Shown here: in pieces, positions 1-5,742 of the stretch
Numbering within the stretch: the first letter of the stretch is position 1
Layout of the letters: each line of letters begins with the position of its first letter
Source of the DNA: a bacterium
GTDB taxonomy: Bacteria > Verrucomicrobiota > Verrucomicrobiia > Limisphaerales > UBA11358
Length of the DNA stretch: 5,742 bases
Direction: 5' to 3'
Assembly: GCA_021781185.1 (NCBI GenBank)
Contig: JAJXXI010000729.1
Coordinates: forward strand, 1-5,742
Made by a program: the position numbers and the translations under genes
The notes under the pieces: generated by a model
The model's database searches: none
What the model saw: only the letters and a program-made list of their open reading frames with translations
What the model was told of the DNA's origin: nothing

Positions 1-21
1 TCCTGCCAATTCGTTCAGCGG

Positions 22-1032
22 TTATTTCTTCAAAACTGTCCGCACCCAGTCCTGATTGTCCAAATACCAGCGGATCGTTTCACGGATGCCCTGCTCAAAC
101 CTGTGGGCGGGCGTCCAGCCAAGTTCACGCTGAATCTTCGTAGCGTCAATCGCATAACGGCGGTCATGGCCGGGCCGGTCTTTGACGAACGTGATCAGAG
201 AACGGGAATCGCCGCCAAGGCCAGGCGCAAACTCATCAATGATGTCGCAAATGAGCTGAACGATGTGAATGTTCGCCCACTCATTGTGACCGCCGATGTT
301 GTAAGTCTCGGCAGCCCTGCCTTTGTTCAAAACCGTCCACAGGGCCTCGGCATGGTCCCGAACATAAAGCCAGTCGCGGACATTCATGCCGTCGCCATAA
401 ACAGGCAGCGGTTTGCGCGCACGCACATTCTGGATGATGACCGGAATCAGCTTCTCCGGAAATTGGAACGGCCCATAGTTATTCGAGCAGTTCGTAATGA
501 CCGTGTCCAAACCATAGGTGTGGTGATAGGCACGGACGAGAAAATCGCTCGAAGCCTTGCTCGCAGAATAGGGCGAATTCGGCGCATAAGGCGTTGTCTC
601 GGCGAACAGCCCCGTCGCTCCGAGCGACCCGTAAACTTCGTCCGTCGAAACGTGATGAAAGCGCTTGCCGGCCAAATTCACCCCCCAAAAGGCGCGGCAG
701 GCTTCCAGCAAATTGAATGTGCCCACGATATTGGTCTGGATGAAATCACCCGGTCCGCTGATGGAGCGGTCCACATGCGATTCCGCCGCCAGATGCATGA
801 CATGCGTGACGCCGTGCTGTTCCACGACGCGCACCACGCCGGGTTTATCCCGCAAATCCACCTTCTCAAAAACATATTTTGGGTGGCTCGCCACCTTTTC
901 CAAATTCGCCAGATGCCCGGCGTAGGTGAGGCAGTCAAGGTTGACGAGCTTCGTTATCCGCTCATCATCAATGACGTGCTGGATGAGATTTGAGCCAATG
1001 AAGCCCGCGCCGCCAGTAATCAACAAGTTCAT
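22..1032 (-). CDS. rfbB: dTDP-glucose 4,6-dehydratase (RfbB/RmlB)
   Basis: Cytoplasmic extended short-chain dehydrogenase that converts dTDP-glucose to dTDP-4-keto-6-deoxyglucose with tightly bound NAD+, the second step of dTDP-rhamnose synthesis. The 336-residue product starts [15 protein letters not shown], giving the Rossmann motif GGAGFIG at residues 7-13. It has the RmlB-type LDCLTYAG stretch at 32-39, the dehydratase triad STDEVYG (T130, D131, E132) and the catalytic Y155xxxK159 in PYSASKA. The [14 protein letters not shown] block at 184-197 and RDWLYVRDH at 219-227 are also typical. TYAG favours dTDP-glucose over UDP-glucose, where plant enzymes have a different sequence. An upstream ATG at 1095 would add 21 residues of poor composition, overlap the preceding gene and precede the Rossmann fold, so the start at 1032 is preferred. 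Length is normal for the family. It is the last operon gene visible, 10 bases after the epimerase/reductase; what follows lies outside the window. Confidence 0.96.
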   Translation of the reverse strand: MNLLITGGAGFIGSNLIQHVIDDERITKLVNLDCLTYAGHLANLEKVASHPKYVFEKVDLRDKPGVVRVVEQHGVTHVMHLAAESHVDRSISGPGDFIQTNIVGTFNLLEACRAFWGVNLAGKRFHHVSTDEVYGSLGATGLFAETTPYAPNSPYSASKASSDFLVRAYHHTYGLDTVITNCSNNYGPFQFPEKLIPVIIQNVRARKPLPVYGDGMNVRDWLYVRDHAEALWTVLNKGRAAETYNIGGHNEWANIHIVQLICDIIDEFAPGLGGDSRSLITFVKDRPGHDRRYAIDATKIQRELGWTPAHRFEQGIRETIRWYLDNQDWVRTVLKK

Positions 1033-1042
1033 GGATAAAAAT

Positions 1043-1990
1043 TTATTCCGGCTTCCAGTGTGCCAATGAATCTTCCAGCGCTTCCTCCACGCCACGAATC
1101 TTCACGCCGGCCGCGAGAAGCTTGGAGGAATCCATCACACAATTGGAGCGGGGGGTTTTGGCCGCCAGTTGATAAAACTCCCCGTCATTCGCCCAGAATT
1201 CAAACTTGCGAGCCGGTTTGAGAATTTTTTCGATCTGCTCCACGACGTGCCGCGTGGTGACGTAGCCGGGGTTCGTCACGTTATAAATGCCAAACGGGGC
1301 GCGCAGTTCCCAGGTGTCGAGGCACGCCTTCACGAAATCAGCGCGGTGCGAAATGGAATTCACGTTCTCATAGACCTTCGGGTAACGCTGCACCTTGCTC
1401 AGGTAATTGCGCTTGTTGTCAAATTCGTCGAATGGAATCCGCAACCGCCAAATGTAACTTTGACCGATGCCGCTCATCGCCTCTTCGCCGAGAGCCTTGG
1501 TGCCGCTGTAAAAGCTGCACGGTCCGTCACGGAAAGTAAAATTTGGCGTATCGGTCTCGGCGAAACCAAGCACCGCAGCGGATTTTGCTTCCGCCAAGGC
1601 GTGAAGCTCCGGCCGGATCATGTCTTTCTCCACCCGGATTTGCCCGTTCCTGGAAATCTTGGCACCACTGAAAATGCAGCCGCTGGAAACGTGTCCCCAG
1701 GGAATTCTCGCCGCCAGACAGGCATGGGCGATCGTCTGTGGCAGCAGGGTATTGCCCACCAAAGTGCCCGCCTTGTCCAGTTCACAAGCGTCCACATTCG
1801 GCTTGCCGGTGTAACCGGCGGCGTTGATGACGAATTCCGGCTTCTGCGCCCTGAGAAATTCCAACAGCAGGTCGAAACGCGAATAATCCACCTGCTTGCG
1901 CGAAAGCGGCATGAAGTTTTTATTGCGCCGCTTCAATTCAAAGACGAACGCCTCACCGATGTATCCGGTGGCTCCCAGCAGTAAAATCAT
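1043..1990 (-). CDS. NRS/ER-like bifunctional nucleotide-sugar 3,5-epimerase/4-reductase (RmlD superfamily)
   Basis: A 315-residue extended SDR protein. GATGYIG at 6-12 is the nucleotide-binding loop and Y161xxxK165 (YSGTK) is the reductase pair. Many pipelines would call it RfbD, but the motif series fits plant NRS/ER (UER1, C-terminal half of RHM) better: [16 protein letters not shown] at 55-70, SSGCIFSG at 102-109, TPNF at 148-151, SFYSGTKA at 159-166, KRNYLSK at 193-199, YNVTNPGYV at 236-244 and [12 protein letters not shown] at 280-291. From memory, the plant enzyme's epimerase residues are Cys115 and Lys183; these align to C105 and K199 here. The likely role is conversion of dTDP-4-keto-6-deoxyglucose to dTDP-L-rhamnose, doing the work of RfbC and RfbD together with NAD(P)H. 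Compared with the plant enzyme, about 27 extra residues lie between C105 and Y161. It sits between rfbA (5-base gap) and rfbB (10-base gap). No clear Shine-Dalgarno precedes the ATG, so translational coupling to rfbA is likely. Alternative: a plain RmlD-type reductase or a related deoxysugar enzyme. Confidence 0.85.
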   Translation of the reverse strand: MILLLGATGYIGEAFVFELKRRNKNFMPLSRKQVDYSRFDLLLEFLRAQKPEFVINAAGYTGKPNVDACELDKAGTLVGNTLLPQTIAHACLAARIPWGHVSSGCIFSGAKISRNGQIRVEKDMIRPELHALAEAKSAAVLGFAETDTPNFTFRDGPCSFYSGTKALGEEAMSGIGQSYIWRLRIPFDEFDNKRNYLSKVQRYPKVYENVNSISHRADFVKACLDTWELRAPFGIYNVTNPGYVTTRHVVEQIEKILKPARKFEFWANDGEFYQLAAKTPRSNCVMDSSKLLAAGVKIRGVEEALEDSLAHWKPE

Positions 1991-1995
1991 AATTT

Positions 1996-2877
1996 TTATT
2001 TAAGCAGGCGTTTCACCTCGGCCACAACCTCGGTTTCGAGATAGGAACGATATTCGCAGTTCGGCATTTTACCAACAATCTCCTCCAATTGTGTCAGCGA
2101 GACAAAACCCTGCCGAAACGCCGCCTCCTCGGGACAGCCGATCTTGATGCCGGCACGTTTTTCAATCGTCTGCACATAGGCGCTGGCGTCATGCAGGCTG
2201 CTGCTTGTGCCGGCATCCAACCAGGCAAATCCACGGGCCAGACGTTGCACGCGCAACGTGCCGCGCTTGAGATATTCCACGTTGACCGCCGTGATTTCCA
2301 GTTCACCGCGCGCCGACGGCTTCAGGTTTTTGGTGATGTTCACAATTTCGTTGTCGTATATGTAAAGACCGGGGACGGCGTAATTGCTTTTGGGTGACTT
2401 CGGCTTTTCCTCGATGGAAACCGCCCTGCCCTGCTCATCAAATTCAACCACACCGTAACGTTCCGGGTCATTGACATGATAACCCAGAATCGTCGCGCCG
2501 GACTTGAAATCACCAAACGCGCGAGTAAAAACATCCCCGCCGTAAAAAATATTGTCACCGAGAATCAGCGTCACTGCGTCCTTGCCGATGAAGCTTTCCG
2601 CAATGAGAAAGGCCTGGGCGATGCCTTCCGGCCTGGCCTGCTCACGGTATTCAATCGCAAGCCCAAAGCGCGCCCCGTCGCCAAGCAACTGCCGGAAGCG
2701 CGGCAAATCCTGGGGCGTTGAGATGAGACAAATCTCGCGAATCCCGCCCTCAATGAGTGTCGTCAAAGGGTAATACACCATCGGCTTGTCATAGACCGGT
2801 TGGAGCTGTTTGCTCGCCACCAGCGTGAGCGGGTAGAGCCGAGAACCGGCGCCGCCGGCGAGGATGATGCCTTTCAT
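1996..2877 (-). CDS. rfbA: glucose-1-phosphate thymidylyltransferase (RfbA/RmlA)
   Basis: Cytoplasmic nucleotidyltransferase joining dTTP and glucose-1-phosphate to give dTDP-glucose and pyrophosphate, the committed step of dTDP-sugar synthesis and usually feedback-inhibited by dTDP-rhamnose. The 293-residue product matches the usual RmlA length. The signature loop GGAGSRLYPLT is at residues 8-18 with R13, followed by SKQLQPVYDKPMVYYPL at 22-38. LGDNIFYG at 106-113 supplies the first metal-binding aspartate (D108), IEEKPKSPKSN at 155-165 contains the sugar-phosphate-binding lysine region (K158), and WLDAGT at 219-224 supplies the second metal aspartate (D221). The start MKGIILAGG is canonical and no other start is reasonable. 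It is the first gene of the three-gene sugar operon, beginning 38 bases after the terminator T-run that follows clpC. No Shine-Dalgarno is visible ahead of its ATG. Confidence is high; a uridylyltransferase is unlikely given the SRLYPLT and WLDAGT signatures. Confidence 0.97.
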   Translation of the reverse strand: MKGIILAGGAGSRLYPLTLVASKQLQPVYDKPMVYYPLTTLIEGGIREICLISTPQDLPRFRQLLGDGARFGLAIEYREQARPEGIAQAFLIAESFIGKDAVTLILGDNIFYGGDVFTRAFGDFKSGATILGYHVNDPERYGVVEFDEQGRAVSIEEKPKSPKSNYAVPGLYIYDNEIVNITKNLKPSARGELEITAVNVEYLKRGTLRVQRLARGFAWLDAGTSSSLHDASAYVQTIEKRAGIKIGCPEEAAFRQGFVSLTQLEEIVGKMPNCEYRSYLETEVVAEVKRLLK

Positions 2878-2886
2878 TCGAGAGAG

Positions 2887-2914
2887 CTTAAAAATTTGGT
2901 TCGGATTGCGCCAA
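2887..2914 (-). promoter_or_regulatory. possible sigma70-like promoter of the rfbA operon
   Basis: On the minus strand, TTGGCG (2914-2909) matches the -35 consensus at four of six positions. After a 16-base spacer, TTTAAG (2892-2887) matches the -10 consensus at four of six. Only 9 bases then separate the -10 box from the rfbA ATG, which would give a very short or leaderless transcript. That agrees with the lack of a ribosome binding site but is not proof. The position directly after the clpC terminator is where a promoter would be needed. The match is weak and could be chance; read-through of the terminator is the alternative. Confidence 0.22.
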
Positions 2915-2915
2915 T

Positions 2916-2944
2916 AAAAAAAGCCGCGCTTTTCAACGCGGCTT
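2916..2944 (-). terminator. intrinsic terminator of clpC
   Basis: On the minus strand an 8-bp perfect stem, AAGCCGCG (2944-2937) with CGCGGCTT (2928-2921), encloses an 8-base loop TTGAAAAG. It runs into an uninterrupted T7 (2922-2916, sharing the stem's last two bases). It begins 17 bases after the clpC stop codon. The T-run is on one side only, so it serves minus-strand transcription and separates clpC from the sugar operon. Confidence 0.9.
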
Positions 2945-2961
2945 GATGAAAATCATGAAGT

Positions 2962-5478
2962 TTAGCTGGTGACGGCCTCGGTGCCTTCCGCCGCCGCTTT
3001 CTGGTTGAACACCAGTTTGTCATTCTCCGCCGTGACCAGAATAGGATCACCTTCGTGGAGGACACCCTTGAGGATTTCCTCGGCGAGCGGATCTTCGAAA
3101 AACCGCTCCACAGCCCGGCGCATCGGCCGCGCGCCGTATTGCGGATCATAGCCCTTCTCCACAAGGAAATCCTTCGCTTTTTCGTCCAATTCCAGGCGGA
3201 GGTTCTTTTTGCGCAGACGCTCCAAAACCTTCTCGACTTCCAAGCTCAAAATCTGGATCAGATCGGGCTTGGTAAATGAGCGGAAAGCGATCAAGTCATC
3301 CAGCCGGTTCAAAAACTCAGGCCGGAAGGTTTTTTTGGCCTCCTCCAAAACTCGCTCACGGGCTTTTTCATAGGTGGCCTCATCGGTGATGGGGGCAAAG
3401 CCCAACGTGGAAGCTTTCCGCAGCGTGTCCGAGCCGACGTTTGAGGTCATCAGAATGATCGTGTTGCGGAAATTCACGATGCGCCCCATGCTGTCAGTCA
3501 GCTTCCCTTCCTCGAGAATCTGCAAGAGCATGTTCCAAACATCAGGATGCGCCTTTTCAATCTCATCGAACAGCACGACCGAATACGGATTGCGCCGCAC
3601 TTTTTCTGTGAGCTGACCGCCTTCCTCGTAGCCGACATAGCCGGGCGGCGAACCCACGAGCCGCGATACGTTGAACTTCTCCATGTATTCGCTCATGTCG
3701 AGTTGGATGAGCGATTTACTGTCGCCGAACATTTGTTCTGCGAGCGTCTTGGCCAGCAGCGTTTTGCCAACGCCAGTTGGGCCAAGCAATAGAAAAGCTC
3801 CGATGGGCCGGCGCGGATCTTTCAGGTCCGCCCGCGAACGCCGGAGCGACTTGCACAGGGCGGAAACCGCCTCGCGCTGCCCAACCACAACTTTTTCCAT
3901 CTCCGTCTCCACGGTGAGCAAACGCTGCATCTCGCCCTGCCCCATGCGCTGGAGCGGAATGCCCGTCCATTTTGAAACCACATGCAAAATCTCGTCCTCG
4001 CCCACCACGACGCGCTTTTCGTCGCCTTTTGCACGCCATTCTTTCAGCATGGTTTCCAGCTTTTCCTTGGCCTGCTTTTCCTGATCACGCATCTTGGCGG
4101 CCCCCTCAAAATCCTGATTTTTGATGGCCCCTTCCTTCTTGCCCTTGATGACTTCAATCTCCGCCTCCATGTTTTTGACTTCCGGCGGGCGCGTCATCGT
4201 GCTGATGCGGGCGCGGGAACCCGCTTCATCCAAAACATCAATGGCCTTGTCCGGCAAAAAACGATCCGTGATATAACGGTCGGAAAGTTTCACTGCGGAT
4301 TCCACCGCTGTATCGGTGAACTCGGCCTTGTGATGTTCCTCGTATTTGTGGCGCAGTCCCTTCAAAATCGCAATGGCATCCTCAATCGAAGGTGCCTCGA
4401 CTTTCACCGACTGGAAACGGCGTTCCAACGCGGCATCTTTTTCGATGTATTTACGGTATTCGTTCAACGTCGTGGCACCGACGCACTGCATTTCACCGCG
4501 CGACAGCGCCGGCTTGATAATGTTGCTGGCATCCATCGTTCCTTCCGCCGAACCGGCCCCAACGATGGTGTGCAACTCGTCAATGAAAAGAATGACGTTC
4601 TTGGCCCGGCGAATTTCGTCCATGACCGCCTTGATCCGTTCCTCGAACTGGCCGCGATACTTCGTTCCCGCCACCATGAGCGCGAGGTCGAGCGTGACGA
4701 CGCGCTTGTTCAACAAAATTTCAGGGACGTTGCCCGCCGCGATTTCCTGCGCCAAACCTTCAACAATGGCGGTCTTGCCCACGCCCGCTTCGCCAAGCAA
4801 AACAGGATTATTCTTCGTGCGGCGGCAAAGGATTTGAATGACGCGTTCGATTTCGTTCTTGCGCCCGATCACCGGATCCATGTCGCCCTTGCGCGCAATT
4901 TCCGTCAGATCGCGGCCAAACGCCTTCAACGCCGGCGTTTTGACATCGCCTTTTTTCTCACCGGCAGCCTGCTTTTCCGGGGCCGGTTCGCCCGACTGCT
5001 GCGGCTCCTCACCCTGTTGCGCGGCGAAATTCGGATCCAGCTCCTTCAAAATTTCCTGACGGGCCGCCTCGATGTCCACGTCCAGATTCCTCAGCACCTT
5101 GGCCGCCACGCCGTCACCCTCACGCAGCAGGCCGAGCAGCAGATGTTCCGTGCCGACGTAGGTGTGGTTGAGGTTCTTCGCCTCTTTTTGGGCGAGCGCA
5201 ATGACCTTTTTGACACGCGGCGTGTAGGGAATGTTCCCGATCATTTTTTGATCTGGGCCGGTGCCAACCTGCTTCTCAACTTCCATGCGAACGGTCTCGA
5301 GATCGAGCCCCATTTTTTGCAACACGTTCACCGCGACGCCCTGGCCAAGTTTGATCAGGCCAAGCAACAGATGTTCGGTGCCCAGAAAATTATGGTTCAA
5401 CCGGTCGGCTTCCTTGCGTGCCAGCGCCAGCACCTGCTGGGCGCGCGGCGTGAAATTGCTCATCGCTTCATCACTCAT
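2962..5478 (-). CDS. clpC: ClpC-type AAA+ unfoldase, ATP-binding subunit of Clp protease
   Basis: An 838-residue Hsp100 unfoldase that threads substrates into the ClpP protease. Two Clp-N repeats span about 8-75 and 83-147, followed by a Q/E/P-rich linker (about 151-178). Ring 1 has Walker A GEAGVGKT (229-236), pore loop KYRG (273-276, Y274), Walker B ILFIDE (296-301) and ERRF (352-355). A UVR-type coiled middle segment spans about 443-480 ([14 protein letters not shown]), as in ClpC and unlike the long ClpB middle domain. Ring 2 has Walker A GPTGVGKT (566-573), pore loop GYVGY (613-617), Walker B VVLFDE (634-639), sensor TSN (678-680) and GARP (782-785). LGF at 692-694 matches the ClpP-docking tripeptide, so it should work with ClpP. 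No catalytic residue is missing. The start at 5478 has AAGG five bases upstream; a second ATG at 5463 (MSNFTPRAQ), where family similarity begins, is possible. No ctsR, mcsA, mcsB or clpP is adjacent in the window. Confidence 0.97.
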   Translation of the reverse strand: MSDEAMSNFTPRAQQVLALARKEADRLNHNFLGTEHLLLGLIKLGQGVAVNVLQKMGLDLETVRMEVEKQVGTGPDQKMIGNIPYTPRVKKVIALAQKEAKNLNHTYVGTEHLLLGLLREGDGVAAKVLRNLDVDIEAARQEILKELDPNFAAQQGEEPQQSGEPAPEKQAAGEKKGDVKTPALKAFGRDLTEIARKGDMDPVIGRKNEIERVIQILCRRTKNNPVLLGEAGVGKTAIVEGLAQEIAAGNVPEILLNKRVVTLDLALMVAGTKYRGQFEERIKAVMDEIRRAKNVILFIDELHTIVGAGSAEGTMDASNIIKPALSRGEMQCVGATTLNEYRKYIEKDAALERRFQSVKVEAPSIEDAIAILKGLRHKYEEHHKAEFTDTAVESAVKLSDRYITDRFLPDKAIDVLDEAGSRARISTMTRPPEVKNMEAEIEVIKGKKEGAIKNQDFEGAAKMRDQEKQAKEKLETMLKEWRAKGDEKRVVVGEDEILHVVSKWTGIPLQRMGQGEMQRLLTVETEMEKVVVGQREAVSALCKSLRRSRADLKDPRRPIGAFLLLGPTGVGKTLLAKTLAEQMFGDSKSLIQLDMSEYMEKFNVSRLVGSPPGYVGYEEGGQLTEKVRRNPYSVVLFDEIEKAHPDVWNMLLQILEEGKLTDSMGRIVNFRNTIILMTSNVGSDTLRKASTLGFAPITDEATYEKARERVLEEAKKTFRPEFLNRLDDLIAFRSFTKPDLIQILSLEVEKVLERLRKKNLRLELDEKAKDFLVEKGYDPQYGARPMRRAVERFFEDPLAEEILKGVLHEGDPILVTAENDKLVFNQKAAAEGTEAVTS

Positions 5479-5483
5479 ACTTG

Positions 5484-5488
5484 CCTTA
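5484..5488 (-). promoter_or_regulatory. ribosome binding site of clpC
   Basis: The minus strand reads TAAGG with AAGG ending five bases before the ATG at 5478. It is a short Shine-Dalgarno match and favours the 5478 start over the ATG at 5463, which is preceded only by GATGAAGC. It is the only recognisable Shine-Dalgarno ahead of any of the four genes. Confidence 0.5.
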
Positions 5489-5493
5489 TGTTG

Positions 5494-5740
5494 CTACGAG
5501 TTGGTGTTTTTGTCCAATGCCAACCAGCAAAAAGCAACATTTTCCGGGCCAATATTCGGGACAACCTCAATGGGCCAAACAATAAACCTGTCGGACACCT
5601 CAAAAATGCAGTGGATTCCCCCCCCCCGCTATTCGCGAAAAACAAACCAGCCCGCCATCTCCCGCAGACAGTATCTCCGTCTCCCCGGCAAAAATTACCT
5701 TTCGGTGTTCCAATTCCGCCTTGGAAGCATCCACTAGATC
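5494..5740 (-). pseudogene. possible 3' end of an unknown gene, frame broken at a G10 tract
   Basis: No family is recognised. Reading leftward from 5740, one frame gives 38 plausible residues (including KAELEHRKVIFAGETEIL) up to the G10 tract at 5627-5618, then stops at 5600 after about 46 codons. After the tract the frame one base on gives another plausible stretch (IHCIFEVSDRF, then WPIEVVPNIGPENVAF) ending in TAG at 5496-5494, 15 bases before the clpC ATG. Deleting a single G joins the two into 81 codons with no stop. First codon positions in the upstream part are rich in G, as in coding DNA. A third frame stays open throughout but reads Trp-, Cys- and Gly-rich and looks non-coding. It could be a real gene end with a sequencing error, a phase-variable or decayed gene, or chance. 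Confidence 0.27.
5618..5627. repeat. homopolymer tract, ten C on plus (ten G on minus)
   Basis: The sequence is ten uninterrupted C residues, the longest single-base run noticed in the window. It lies 139 bases upstream of the clpC start, inside the possible broken reading frame. Such tracts are prone to slippage in vivo and to miscounting in sequencing. Confidence 0.95.
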
Positions 5741-5742
5741 GG

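Larger units (their letters stand above)
5479..5742. other. region upstream of clpC without a confident gene
   Basis: These 264 bases hold the clpC ribosome binding site, the G10 tract and the possible broken gene end, and nothing else that can be supported. No convincing -35/-10 pair, CIRCE-like inverted repeat or CtsR-type direct repeat was seen on the clpC strand, so how clpC is transcribed cannot be stated from this window. Confidence 0.6.

Noticed and set aside
103..993. Long plus-strand open frame opposite rfbB
   Set aside because: It is exactly antisense to a clear rfbB, shows no recognisable domain and is Arg-rich, as expected of a shadow frame.
1033..1095. 21-residue N-terminal extension of rfbB from the ATG at 1095
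   Set aside because: It would overlap the preceding gene, has a Trp/Arg/Lys-rich composition unlike the family, and lies before the Rossmann motif, which normally sits at the N-terminus.
1169..1984. Long plus-strand open frame opposite the epimerase/reductase
   Set aside because: Antisense shadow of a motif-rich real gene; no family features of its own.
2916..2944. Bidirectional terminator reading
   Set aside because: On the plus strand the stem is followed by GATGAAAATC rather than a T-run, so only the minus-strand direction is supported.
5489..5540. TTGGCA/TTGGAC elements upstream of clpC as a promoter
   Set aside because: No acceptable -10 box lies 16-18 bases downstream of either element.
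5261..5737. Plus-strand open frame running from within clpC to the right edge
   Set aside because: Its first half is antisense to the conserved ClpC N-domain and its translation has no recognisable features. A start inside the non-clpC part would give only about 55 residues of basic, low-quality sequence.
5497..5741. Minus-strand frame open from the right edge to the clpC start without interruption
   Set aside because: It needs no frame change, but its translation is rich in Trp, Cys, Gly and Arg with no coding-like codon bias. The two flanking frames look more protein-like.

Overview
The window carries four complete protein genes, all on the minus strand, and is ordinary bacterial chromosome in character: tightly packed, slightly GC-rich, with no mobile element, CRISPR array or RNA gene visible. 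In transcription order (right to left) they are clpC (5478-2962), rfbA (2877-1996), an SDR-type sugar-nucleotide epimerase/reductase (1990-1043) and rfbB (1032-22). The organism is most likely a PVC-type or similar environmental bacterium, perhaps Verrucomicrobiota. That is a weak inference from the overall look of ClpC and from the unusual rhamnose enzyme; no marker gene in the window settles it.

Right edge (5479-5742): 264 bases upstream of clpC with no confident gene. The minus strand has two protein-like reading frames on either side of a run of ten G (plus-strand C, 5618-5627). Deleting one G would join them into one open frame that enters from beyond the window and stops 15 bases before clpC. 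This could be the 3' end of an upstream gene with a homopolymer error, a phase-variable tract, or chance. The last seven bases match the start of a common Illumina adapter.

clpC (2962-5478): a full two-ring AAA+ unfoldase with the ClpP-docking tripeptide loop, closed by a textbook intrinsic terminator at 2916-2944. The three sugar genes follow as a separate unit with gaps of 5 and 10 bases, so they are almost certainly one operon. A possible promoter lies between the terminator and rfbA.

Sugar operon: RfbA would make dTDP-glucose from glucose-1-phosphate and dTTP, and RfbB would dehydrate it to dTDP-4-keto-6-deoxyglucose. The middle protein does not look like ordinary RfbD. It resembles the plant/viral bifunctional nucleotide-rhamnose synthase/epimerase-reductase (NRS/ER, UER1, the C-terminal half of plant RHM), including the residues recalled as epimerase catalysts. 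If so, the operon makes dTDP-L-rhamnose without a separate RfbC, joining a bacterial dTDP-type front end to a eukaryote-type bifunctional finishing enzyme. This is the most interesting feature of the window.
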